Assembly (NCBI GenBank): GCA_017434455.1
Contig: JAFRFG010000057.1
Location: 62,001-126,000, forward strand
Length of the DNA: 64,000 bases
Source: Thermoguttaceae bacterium
GTDB lineage: Bacteria > Planctomycetota > Planctomycetia > Pirellulales > Thermoguttaceae
Reading direction: 5' to 3'
Part shown: one piece after another, positions 18,627-26,120 of the stretch
Layout: every line of letters starts with the position of its first letter
Position numbering within the stretch: the stretch's first letter is position 1
Made by a program: the position numbers and the translations under genes
The notes under the pieces: model-generated
What the model saw: the letters and a program-made list of their open reading frames with translations, nothing else
The model's database searches: none
What the model was told of the DNA's origin: nothing

Positions 18627-20852
18627 ATGGGTTTCAATCAATCGAAATATGGATCGCCTCTTTTTCCGGCCTTTTTTTTCGCGGTTGTGCTGACCTTTTC
18701 CTTTCCCCTTGCCCAAGGTACCGCGCGGGAGAATTCCTCGGCGGCCGGCAAGGGGGACGGCCTGCCGTTGGTATTTCACGCCGAACGCGGCGCCGTGACG
18801 CAATTATGGTCTCTGTCTGCCGACGGCGATATCGATTCGACGGCCGAGCCGGCTGATTTCACCCTTCTTCGCCATTGGGGGAAGGACCGCGGCTGCCCGG
18901 TCCGTGTCTGCGGCCGACTTTTGAGGGTAACCTATATCGAGGATCCCGAACTGCCGCTGGGGGGGTACTATGATATTTGGTTTTTGTTCGACGACCAGCC
19001 GCGCATTCCCGGACGCCTGCTGGCGATGACGATCCCCGATACCCTGACACCGGACCGGCCCGAGCCCCCCCAAGGGGGCGCTCCCCGCGAAGAAAAAAAG
19101 CCGGGGGAATCGCTCTATCGGCACGAGCGGATTTCGGCCCTCGGTTATTACTACCGCCAGACGGCGTTCAGCGACGGGGAAGACTTCTACACCGCCCCGA
19201 CCCTGGCGGTTCGATCCATCGAGGTTATCTGCGCGGGGAACGCCCCCGCCGGTGATGAATCGAACCGTGCGGCCGGCCGCCGCGGCGCCTTTCTGCTGAA
19301 GGCCGCGGTTCTGGTACTCTTCACCGCGGCGTATCTGGCGCTGCGTCGGCGTTTCGCCGGCAAAGGGCCGGCGGGGCGGCCGGGGAAGAACCGTTCGGGC
19401 CGGGACGACGGCCGGGATGACGGCTCGAACGACGGCTTTTTTGATTCCGAGACGCTCGAGAGGTTATCCCGCCTGGCCGACGAGCGGGAGAAGCTCCTCG
19501 GCGATCCCAACGACGGTCCCTTTCGTGACCGGGCCCTTCCCTGGTTTCTCCTCGGCGCGTCGCTGCTGGCCAGCGGCCCGGCCGACCCTCCCCCCGAGCC
19601 GCCGTTTACCCTGCGGTTTTGGGAAGAGGTCACCTCGCTTCCGGAAGAAGCCCTCCTCGACGAGGCTCCCCCGGCGGGGGACGGTGCCGAAGCGTCTCTC
19701 GACCCGACGCTGGAGGGGATGCTCCGGCGCCTGGGCGGCAATATCTCCGAAATGATGCTCCTCGAGCACCTCGATTCCACACATATCGATTCCCTCTGGG
19801 ACAGGTGGCCCGAAACCTTTGGCCGCGCCGTGCGGCTGGACGGCGAGATTCTTTCGGCGCGGACGCTTTTGGCTGGGGACGGCTCCCCCGTAGTGATGAT
19901 GGAGATCCGTCCCGAAGCGGCCGACCCCAGCCGTCCCCCGGTGATTGTTCTGGCGGAGCGTTCCGTGCCGTGGGACGATGCCGCCGGCCGGCGGGTCACG
20001 GTTTTGGGGTGCGCTCTTCGGAGGACCGCCTCCGGGCAGGGGGTAATTGTGGCCAAGAGGGCCGCGCTTTATACCGACCGGCGGTCGTTGGGCCGTCTGG
20101 GGGGGGACGAGTCGCTGTTGAGTGATTTCCCCCTCGTTCCGGTTTCGGCGCTGGAGTCGATGAGTCCCGAGCAGCGAAAAAGCGCGCTGGAGCGTTTTCC
20201 CCTGACCGAGCGCGATACGTACCCCTTCTATTCTCTCCTGTCGTTCGTCCGGCGGCTGCCGCCCGGGGCTCTTCGGGAAGAGGCCCGGCGCCTTGCCGAG
20301 GGGGGAGAAATCAAGGTCGTCGATCTGTTCAACCGGCCGGCCCAATTCCAGGGAGAGGCGGTGACGCTGACCGGAACGGTGAAACGGGCCCGCGCCGTCC
20401 CGATCCTCAGCGCCGGGGCCCGGGCACTGGCGGGGACCGAGCGTTACTACGAGCTGTATCTTTTTACCGGCCAGTCTCAGGGGTACCCTGTCGTCTGCTG
20501 CGCGTCATCCCTTCCGGACAAGTTCCCCCTGGGGGTCGGCGAAGAGTACCGTCAAAACGTGACGCTCTCGGGAATCCTCTACAAACTTTGGGGCTATAAG
20601 GCCTCCACCGCCGAGGACCGTCCCGCCGGATCTTCCCCCTGGGTCGCGGTCCCGCTGTTGTTCGCCGGCGATATCGCCTGGTACCCGGAAGAGCCCTCCC
20701 GCGCGCCCGGGGCGGGCGGGGTTCGCGCCGTTCTGGCCGGCTTTTTCCTCCTCGCTTTGGTGTTTGTTCTCTACAGACGTCTGCGCCGAAAGGGGGCGCC
20801 GATTCGTTTTTCTGTCGGAAACGATGAAAACACGCTCGGTCGCGGTGATTAA
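18627..20852 (+). CDS. Membrane protein with three OB-like repeats, unknown function
   Basis: 741 residues from the ATG at 18627. The frame is open further upstream, but this start gives a signal peptide (PAFFFAVVLTFSFPLAQG) and earlier codons overlap the divergent gene. Three segments share one pattern (G..V.V.G..., D..YY..WLF, PV...P, G.YY...Y): about residues 79-199, 381-484 and 561-684. The last (RPAQFQGEAVTLTGTVKR ... YPVVCC ... GILYKLWGY) is the clearest and resembles an uncharacterised planctomycete domain I recall. TM helices lie at about 218-241 and 698-720, with basic residues after each. It diverges from the TPR-ExbBD train, which may mean shared regulation. An OB-like fold would suggest ligand binding, but function is unknown. 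Confidence 0.72.
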   Translation: MGFNQSKYGSPLFPAFFFAVVLTFSFPLAQGTARENSSAAGKGDGLPLVFHAERGAVTQLWSLSADGDIDSTAEPADFTLLRHWGKDRGCPVRVCGRLLRVTYIEDPELPLGGYYDIWFLFDDQPRIPGRLLAMTIPDTLTPDRPEPPQGGAPREEKKPGESLYRHERISALGYYYRQTAFSDGEDFYTAPTLAVRSIEVICAGNAPAGDESNRAAGRRGAFLLKAAVLVLFTAAYLALRRRFAGKGPAGRPGKNRSGRDDGRDDGSNDGFFDSETLERLSRLADEREKLLGDPNDGPFRDRALPWFLLGASLLASGPADPPPEPPFTLRFWEEVTSLPEEALLDEAPPAGDGAEASLDPTLEGMLRRLGGNISEMMLLEHLDSTHIDSLWDRWPETFGRAVRLDGEILSARTLLAGDGSPVVMMEIRPEAADPSRPPVIVLAERSVPWDDAAGRRVTVLGCALRRTASGQGVIVAKRAALYTDRRSLGRLGGDESLLSDFPLVPVSALESMSPEQRKSALERFPLTERDTYPFYSLLSFVRRLPPGALREEARRLAEGGEIKVVDLFNRPAQFQGEAVTLTGTVKRARAVPILSAGARALAGTERYYELYLFTGQSQGYPVVCCASSLPDKFPLGVGEEYRQNVTLSGILYKLWGYKASTAEDRPAGSSPWVAVPLLFAGDIAWYPEEPSRAPGAGGVRAVLAGFFLLALVFVLYRRLRRKGAPIRFSVGNDENTLGRGD

Positions 20853-20910
20853 ATAAAATGGGGAATATGTGCGTGACTATTCACGCGGCCCGGCGGGTGC
20901 TTTTTTCGTA

Positions 20911-20957
20911 AAAAGCCGTTTTTTCAACAAAGAAAAACTCAAGAACGGCCGGCTTTT
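20911..20957 (+). terminator. Possible terminator in the 20853-21178 gap
   Basis: AAAAGCCG (20911-20918) can pair with CGGCTTTT (20950-20957); GCCGTT/AACGGC within it is an alternative pairing. U-rich sequence follows. It is placed 60 bases after the stop of the 741-residue protein gene. The loop is long (31 nt), which weakens the call. The rest of the 326-base gap holds a 9-bp hairpin (CCCGCGGGG at 21006-21014 with its complement at 21040-21048), AT-rich sequence and no credible ORF. Confidence 0.4.
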
Positions 20958-21178
20958 GTTCATCTTTTTCGGATTATCGGCGGAGGTTTGCCGATAGCGG
21001 GAAGACCCGCGGGGTTCTAAATTCAAAAAAATGTTCTTCCCCCGCGGGAAAAAAAACGTTAGTCTCCTATTCTATCCGTAGAGGTTAGAAGAGGAATCTC
21101 CTTTTGCCGCCTTCAGCGGCCAAGGGGGAATGGGCATTTGAATAGAACAAAAGCTATTAGGATACGAAGGCAGCGTTG

Positions 21179-21973
21179 ATGGAGACAGCACAACGGGACA
21201 GCGCCCAGTTACAAGACGAGCAGATCGCGGCGCTTTGGCATCGGTACGCCAACTGTCGGGACGACATTGAAGCGCGCAACAAGCTGGTCGAGTACTACAT
21301 GCCGATCGTTCGTCAAAAGGCCGACCAGATTCGCCATAAACTCCCCGAGGAGGTGGAACGGGACGATCTGATTTCGACCGGCACCATCGGCCTTATGGAA
21401 GCGGTCGCCGCCTTTGATCCGACGCGCGGCGTCAAGTTCGAGACCTTCTGCGCTCAGCGTATTCGCGGGGCCATGGTCGACGGGCTCCGCTCGATGGACT
21501 GGGTGCCTCGCAAGGTCCGTTCGCGGGCGACGAAGCTCAACGACGCCTACAAGGTCTTCGAGGGGCGTTTCGGACGCCGCCCGTCCGAGGAGGAACTGGC
21601 CCGTTTCCTGGACCTTCCCGTCGACGAGGTTCATCGAACCATCACCGAGACCGGGAGCGTCAACGTTTCGAGTCTGGATCGGCGCTGGACCGACCCCTCC
21701 GGCGAGAACGACGTCACCGAAATGGAGATTCTCGCCGACGATCGGGCGCAGGGCCCGACCGAGCAGCTAGAGCGCCGCGAGCTGATCCGCGCCTGCACCA
21801 AAGGGCTCAACAAGACCGAGCGGCTCATCATCATTCTCTACTATTTTGAGGAGATGACAATGAAGGAGATCGGCGCCACGCTCGATCTGAGCGAAAGCCG
21901 GGTCAGCCAGATGCACAGCGCGATCATCAGCCGGATCAAGAAACTGAACGATCACCGGCGAACCGAACTGTAA
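21179..21973 (+). CDS. FliA/WhiG-type alternative RNA polymerase sigma factor
   Basis: 264 residues from the ATG at 21179, with GAAGG eight bases upstream; a TTG one codon earlier is possible. Sigma-70 family regions run in order: region 2 with DDLISTGTIGLMEAVAAFD and FETFCAQRIRGAMVDGLRSMDWVPRKVR (about 62-115), typical of the sigma-28 group; region 3 at about 120-170; region 4 with a helix-turn-helix, MTMKEIGATLDLSESRVSQMHSAI (about 222-246). It directs RNA polymerase to a dedicated promoter class, flagellar in many bacteria and sporulation-like in Streptomyces WhiG. No flagellar or anti-sigma gene is nearby, so the regulon is open. The csrA gene 1.8 kb away is another global regulator often linked to motility. 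A strong terminator follows. Confidence 0.92.
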   Translation: METAQRDSAQLQDEQIAALWHRYANCRDDIEARNKLVEYYMPIVRQKADQIRHKLPEEVERDDLISTGTIGLMEAVAAFDPTRGVKFETFCAQRIRGAMVDGLRSMDWVPRKVRSRATKLNDAYKVFEGRFGRRPSEEELARFLDLPVDEVHRTITETGSVNVSSLDRRWTDPSGENDVTEMEILADDRAQGPTEQLERRELIRACTKGLNKTERLIIILYYFEEMTMKEIGATLDLSESRVSQMHSAIISRIKKLNDHRRTEL

Positions 21974-22013
21974 AGCGCGGCGCTTAGCGGCTTTTACGGC
22001 GAGAAAACCTTAG

Positions 22014-22050
22014 GCGGTCCGGCCCAAACGATGGCTGGACCGCTTTTTTT
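22014..22050 (+). terminator. Strong rho-independent terminator of the sigma factor gene
   Basis: An 11-bp stem (GCGGTCCGGCC with GGCTGGACCGC, one G-U pair) and an 8-nt loop are followed by seven Ts, 41 bases after the sigma factor stop. Confidence 0.9.
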
Positions 22051-22098
22051 CACGCCGCGGCTAAACACGCGCGCCGGCGGCCAACCGCGCCTTAGAAA

Positions 22099-22317
22099 TC
22101 AGGAGATCCCCCCGTGAGTACGGTAGGGGGTCATATGGCTCGGCTGGTCGACCATCCAGATGCGATCCCACTGATCCTGAACCTGGCGAAGGTCCTCGGA
22201 GGTGTTGTAGAGCTGCTCAGTCCGTTTCGCCGGATCCCCTGAGTAAGCCGGGATTACGCATCCTGCGCCGGCGGCCAATAACAGACCGGCCATGATCAAC
22301 AAGATATATTTGCGCAT
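22099..22317 (-). CDS. Small lipoprotein, unknown function
   Basis: 72 residues from the ATG at 22317, preceded by a strong GGGAGGA seven bases upstream. The frame stays open to 22668, but the upstream part is low-quality sequence without an export signal and is rejected. The protein has a lipoprotein signal (MRKYILLIMAGLLLAAGAGC) with the lipid-accepting Cys20. The mature 53 residues hold a helical stretch (RTEQLYNTSEDLRQVQDQW) and a distinctive ending WMVDQPSHMTPYRTHGGI. I recall a similar ending in other planctomycete small proteins, though this needs a search. Probably membrane-attached on the outer face of the inner membrane or in the outer membrane. It is convergent with the sigma factor gene. 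Confidence 0.75.
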   Translation of the reverse strand: MRKYILLIMAGLLLAAGAGCVIPAYSGDPAKRTEQLYNTSEDLRQVQDQWDRIWMVDQPSHMTPYRTHGGIS

Positions 22318-22771
22318 GGAAATTCCTCCCTGAAAGACTGCGTTCCTCTGATATACTGCCGCTGCACGGGCCGATCGTCCCGCACCGATACAGGCAAATT
22401 CCTTCCCCTTATCGGCAAAATCCGAAGCGCCGCTTAAAAGGGATTCCTGAAAAAACCTTAAAATCCCCCCTTGAGAAAAGCAAGATGGAGAAATTGGGAA
22501 ACGTTTACTTTGTAAATAACAAGACGGGGTCTTTGGGATAAATATAAAAGAGGGGCTAATGCCAAAAAGACCGAAAGATGTGGGTACCGACAGCCGCGAG
22601 CCGCGGCGGGCAGTATGCCCATGGCGGTTCGTGGGCAGCCGTTTGTGGCGTTGCCGCTCATAACTCAAGCGACCATCGGGAGCGACTCGCCGTATTAACC
22701 AAACCTATGCCGGAGGATCACCCTACGGCCACCGCCCGCCGGGGCTCCCGGCCGCCGCGGCTCGCGGCCGG
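22318..22771. other. Intergenic region between two lipoprotein genes
   Basis: 454 bases without a credible gene. A perfect 8-bp stem with an 8-nt loop (CCGGCCGC at 22748-22755 and its complement at 22764-22771) touches the stop of the upstream lipoprotein gene and could end its transcript, although no U-tract follows on the minus strand. An AT-rich stretch at 22490-22560 includes TTTAC/GTAAA. A TATATC-like -10 lies about 40 bases before the small lipoprotein gene, without a good -35. Confidence 0.4.
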
Positions 22772-23275
22772 CTAGTAGGAGCGGGTTTGGAAGCTTGCCG
22801 AGGAACCGCCGGGGGCCGCGGCGGCGGAGCTGGGGTTATACACCTCGAAGCGGGTGGTACTGACGGGGATTTCCCCCGCGGCGGTCTGATTTGACTGCGG
22901 GTCGACGATCAGTTCATCCTGATGCGCGTCGAGGGTGCCGGGGACCGAGGCGACCGGCGCGCCGACGGAAACGGACCCTTCGGGGGTCATTTCTTTATCG
23001 GGGATAATGACCTGAACCGTCCCATGGGTCGGCTGGGCCGCCGCGGTCTGGGCGCCGCCCCCCGCCGGGGGGGTATCGATAAAGGTCGTGCGAGCGTCCG
23101 CGACATCGGCCGGACAGCTCTCCGGGCAGGGATTGTCGCTGTCGGCGCCGGTCGATTCCTGTTTATTGAACAGGCAGCCCTGCGAGTTCTTCTGAAAGAG
23201 GCAGCATCCCGGCAGCAGCGCCGCGGCGAGAACAACCGCCGCGAGCGCCGTCATATTGATATGGTTTTTGATCAC
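22772..23275 (-). CDS. Predicted lipoprotein, unknown function
   Basis: 167 residues from a GTG start at 23275. GGGAGAAG lies seven bases upstream, and this start supplies the Lys needed before the hydrophobic core; the next ATG (23254) would lack it. The lipobox ALLPGC places the lipidated Cys at residue 24, followed at once by more cysteines (CCLFQKN...GCLF, NPCPESCP), which could form disulfides. The rest is Ala/Pro/Gly/Thr-rich and probably an extended linker or disordered tail ending in an aromatic residue (QTRSY). No domain is recognised. A TACAAT on the minus strand at 23386-23381 is a possible -10, with no matching -35. Confidence 0.72.
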   Translation of the reverse strand: MIKNHINMTALAAVVLAAALLPGCCLFQKNSQGCLFNKQESTGADSDNPCPESCPADVADARTTFIDTPPAGGGAQTAAAQPTHGTVQVIIPDKEMTPEGSVSVGAPVASVPGTLDAHQDELIVDPQSNQTAAGEIPVSTTRFEVYNPSSAAAAPGGSSASFQTRSY

Positions 23276-23750
23276 GATCGATCTTCTCCCGGTAACATTC
23301 CACCGCTGGGCGGCAACTATCGATACAGGCAGCCGACAAATATCGCCGCTTCCGCGATAGAGGCGGCACTTGACAGAGTATTGTAATCAGACCCAAGCGG
23401 CCCGGGAAACAAAACTTGAGGAAATATCGTTCCCAAGGTCATTTTTGCGCCGCCGCCGTTGGGATTGTTCCTATTGAACAAATTGGGCGGGCCGTACGGG
23501 GGGCACGGAATGGTTTTCGATCCGATTCAAAGCGTTTTCCTCGATTTCTCCGCATAATCCGACTATCCCGACATATCGTCAAGTCAGGTATTCCGTGCAT
23601 TTTGCACGCCGAAGAGCGTGATTTTTCGCGCGCGGGGCACTTTTTTTTGGAAAGGGAGAAAGCGGCGGGACGATTGTTTACCAGCCGAGGAATTCGACTC
23701 AACAGATGGATCGAATCGCATGAGGCGTTGTCTATCAAGGAGAGTGTTCT
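23276..23750. other. Intergenic region upstream of csrA and the divergent lipoprotein gene
   Basis: 475 bases with no credible ORF. It contains a small hairpin (CGTGCA/TGCACG near 23594-23608), a run of eight Ts at 23641-23648 and, nearer csrA, six GGA trinucleotides between 23649 and 23741, the last inside the csrA Shine-Dalgarno. No consensus promoter was found for csrA. Confidence 0.4.
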
Positions 23751-23966
23751 ATGTTAGTACTGTCGAGATACAAAGATCAGAGCATCTTCATCGGTGACGA
23801 CATCGTCGTGACCGTCGTCGATGTTCGGGGAGATCGTGTCCGCCTTGGGATCGACGCTCCCCCCAACGTTCCCGTCCATCGCCGCGAGATCTACGAGGCG
23901 ATCAAGCGGGGCAATGAAGGCCGTACCGAACCGAATCGCGAGAACATCGAGTATCTGACGCGGTAA
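23751..23966 (+). CDS. csrA: Carbon storage regulator CsrA (RNA-binding translational regulator)
   Basis: 71 residues, normal family length. The N-terminus MLVLSRYKDQSIFIGDDI and the core VRLGIDAPPNVPVHRREIYEAI match the CsrA/RsmA family, including the Arg of the VHRREI segment that contacts RNA. It is a homodimer that binds GGA motifs in mRNA leaders and changes translation or stability of targets in carbon metabolism and motility. AGGAG lies eight bases before the ATG and is itself a GGA site, consistent with autoregulation. No FliW gene is seen nearby. The neighbouring FliA/WhiG-type sigma factor is the only other motility-type regulator in the window. Confidence 0.96.
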   Translation: MLVLSRYKDQSIFIGDDIVVTVVDVRGDRVRLGIDAPPNVPVHRREIYEAIKRGNEGRTEPNRENIEYLTR

Positions 23967-23997
23967 AGGCGGCTTGCAAGGCATTGCGGCGGATCCT

Positions 23998-24030
23998 CTT
24001 TCCTCCCGTGAGTGAATTGTGGGAGGGAAG
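23998..24030 (+). terminator. Probable terminator between csrA and the convergent HEATH-motif gene
   Basis: A 10-bp stem with one G-U pair (CTTTCCTCCC at 23998-24007 with GGGAGGGAAG at 24021-24030) and a 13-nt loop is followed by a G/T-rich stretch containing TTTT. It lies 31 bases after the csrA stop. Confidence 0.5.
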
Positions 24031-24059
24031 GGGGTTCGTTGTTTTCTTGCCGCTTGTTT

Positions 24060-25562
24060 TCACTCCTGAGAAAACGGCGTCTTATCGAGGTAGCCGCGAA
24101 AGGCCGCGTCCAGGTTCTCGAAGGAAAGACCGGTAAGCTGGGCAAGATCTTCCGGGGTGTCCCGGAGGGAATAGACCCGGGTCAGCAGCTCGCGAAAGAC
24201 CGGCGCGAACCGACCGCCGTCGGCGTGGAAGAGAAAGTGCCCCAGCCCCGCCGACTCGGTATAGAGCGCGGGGAGGCGGCCGGAGGATTGAAATTCTTCT
24301 TTTCCGAGGGAGACAAACTTTTGGAGGGGGAGCAGCCCCTCCGGCTCATGGAGCCGTTCTTTGGCGCGGACAAAACGCAGCGACCGGGTTCCTCCGGCCC
24401 GGCAGCGATCGGGCAGCGACTGGAACGTCTCCAGATAGACGGCGATACTCTCCAAGACCCAATAGTTCCCCCGCACCCCGGCGGTCAGCCGCTGCCGCGA
24501 CAGGGCCCGTGAGGCGATGGGCGACTCGGCGAAGAGCTGGTGGGTTGCCTCGTGGAAGAGCATCGTCTCTAGGGGGGTATCGTTCGGATCCTCCGAAGGA
24601 TAGATATAAATAGAGCGGACCGCCGGCAGGTAGCCGCCGCTGGAGACCACCGCCGTCGGATCGAGCCGAGTGGCCGCGGTGAGGTATTCCCCGCGGTTTC
24701 GGAACACCTTGACCTGATGGCGCTTCCGCTGGGGGAGCCCTTTCCCCAGGACAAATCCGGCGGCCTCTTTTTCCGTCATCGACGACTCGGGGAAGGAGAA
24801 GAACCAGAAGTCGTGAAAATCTTCCAGCAGGCGCCCGATTCGAACCGCCTCCGAAAGCGAAATCGAGGCAGTGACCTTAAAGTGGTCGGTTTGGATCTGC
24901 CAGGCAACCGGTTTCTTTTGACGGCTGACTTCCTCGGCCGAAAGCCAGCGGCCGCGATAAAGGATCTCGCCGGATTCATAGCGGGGAATATCTTCCTTGG
25001 CCACCCAGCCGTAGTCGGGGTGATCGACCTGTCCCTGCTGCAGGCGCTCGATCTGGCCTTGGTTCAGCCAGCGGCCGTCACGCAGCGTCTCCCCGAACAG
25101 GGCGCGGATTTGATCGTTGTCGGGATCGGCGCAGGCGGCGCGCAAAACCGTCCTAACGGCCCGGTATCCCTTTCCGGCGCGCGCCAAAGATTGGGCCTGT
25201 TCCAATAGTTCGTTTCCCGAGGAGGTTTGAATCCGGCGCAGCCGGTCAAACCATTCGGTCTGCTGTTTCGTGGCGTCTTCCGGCAGCGAGAGGAACGACT
25301 GAACCGGCCGCTTGGGGAGGACCAGCTCATAATCGGCCGAGGGGAAGACGCGCCGCCGCGTCACCGCCGCCTCGAGCGTCATCGAACGGCTGTCGCACCA
25401 CCGGGCCAGTTCCTCGAACCTCTCATCCGGCGGTGCGGCGGCGTTCGGCGTCTGGCCGGGGGGACCACCGGAAGTTTGATCGTCGGCGAACCCCAACAGG
25501 GCGGCGCCGAGCAGCAGCGCGGCAAAGACGACGCGCGGGGGAAAGAATCGTATCGGGTGCAT
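24060..25562 (-). CDS. Secreted DUF1570 / peptidase-MA-like protein with HEATH motif
   Basis: 500 residues. A signal peptide opens the protein (VVFAALLLGAALLGFADD). A middle region with GRWL and YRGRWLSAEE repeats resembles the short Trp-containing motifs common in planctomycete secreted proteins. The C-terminal half has ETMLFHEATHQLF with an HExxH zinc-binding motif near residue 336 and a following ESIAVYLET helix, consistent with a gluzincin-type metallopeptidase (DUF1570/peptidase MA). If active it would cleave proteins outside the cytoplasm, but proteolysis is not shown. It is transcribed away from rpoB with its own good promoter. Confidence 0.78.
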   Translation of the reverse strand: MHPIRFFPPRVVFAALLLGAALLGFADDQTSGGPPGQTPNAAAPPDERFEELARWCDSRSMTLEAAVTRRRVFPSADYELVLPKRPVQSFLSLPEDATKQQTEWFDRLRRIQTSSGNELLEQAQSLARAGKGYRAVRTVLRAACADPDNDQIRALFGETLRDGRWLNQGQIERLQQGQVDHPDYGWVAKEDIPRYESGEILYRGRWLSAEEVSRQKKPVAWQIQTDHFKVTASISLSEAVRIGRLLEDFHDFWFFSFPESSMTEKEAAGFVLGKGLPQRKRHQVKVFRNRGEYLTAATRLDPTAVVSSGGYLPAVRSIYIYPSEDPNDTPLETMLFHEATHQLFAESPIASRALSRQRLTAGVRGNYWVLESIAVYLETFQSLPDRCRAGGTRSLRFVRAKERLHEPEGLLPLQKFVSLGKEEFQSSGRLPALYTESAGLGHFLFHADGGRFAPVFRELLTRVYSLRDTPEDLAQLTGLSFENLDAAFRGYLDKTPFSQE

Positions 25563-25610
25563 AGCCGGCGGCAGAACTGGTTTTTGTGTGATGACGGTAT
25601 CAGGGGGATG

Positions 25611-25639
25611 ATTCTACACGAAAACGGGGGGCTCTTCAA
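25611..25639 (-). promoter_or_regulatory. Promoter of the HEATH-motif protein gene
   Basis: On the minus strand TTGAAG (25639-25634) and TAGAAT (25616-25611) are separated by exactly 17 bases. The leader to the ATG would be about 42 nt. Confidence 0.65.
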
Positions 25640-26120
25640 TTGGAAAGCTTTCCGGTCCCATACGGGGGGAGAGGAGAACGCCGAACAGCCCAAAATTTTG
25701 ATTCCCGTTTTTTGGGGAACCGGGAAAGGAGCTCGGGACGGGAGGATATTTTCCTCTCCCAAAAGAGAAATTTTCCGGGGATTTCCCGGAAAATTTTTAC
25801 GCGAATCCGGGCGAAAAAATATTTTTACGGAAATTTTCCGCCTGTTCTTTTGCCCGATTTCGCGCTAAAGAGTGAGAAAACCCCGAAAAAAAGCAAAAAA
25901 AACAAGGAGAAAGCCGCTCATTTCCCGCGATCCCCCCTATTATATCCTCTATGGCATGACCTTCCTCGATTCTCGGGCAGGAATATAATGGCCAGTTGCC
26001 GCTTTCGTTTTTGCGCTCTCCCCCCCTTTGAGGGGCGTTTTGTCACGCCGCGAAGAGGCCCTCCTGGCGTTTGAGAAATAAAGATCACCGTTTTGTATCT
26101 CTCCCAACACGGAGCCATAT
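25640..26120 (+). promoter_or_regulatory. Upstream region of rpoB with AT-rich hairpin and candidate promoter
   Basis: About 480 bases without a credible gene. A perfect 12-bp stem (AAATTTTCCGGG at 25768-25779, complement at 25785-25796, 5-nt loop) sits in a stretch rich in TTTTCCG-like motifs. A TATAAT at 25984-25989 with TTCCTC 16 bases upstream is the best plus-strand promoter for rpoBC, giving a leader of about 130 nt. TTGAGA-17-TGTATC (26071-26099) is a weaker alternative. GGAG precedes the rpoB ATG by six bases. Confidence 0.4.

Noticed and set aside
22318..22668. N-terminal extension of the small lipoprotein to 189 residues
   Set aside because: The extension precedes a canonical lipoprotein signal and a strong Shine-Dalgarno at the inner ATG. 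The extra residues show no protein-like features.
22578..22775. 65-codon plus-strand ORF
   Set aside because: No ribosome-binding site, low-complexity Arg/Ala/Pro content, and overlap with the hairpin at the end of the lipoprotein gene.
25640..26074. 144-codon plus-strand ORF upstream of rpoB
   Set aside because: It runs through AT-rich hairpin sequence and a likely promoter. The translation is Arg/Lys/Phe-rich without a family, and no Shine-Dalgarno is present.
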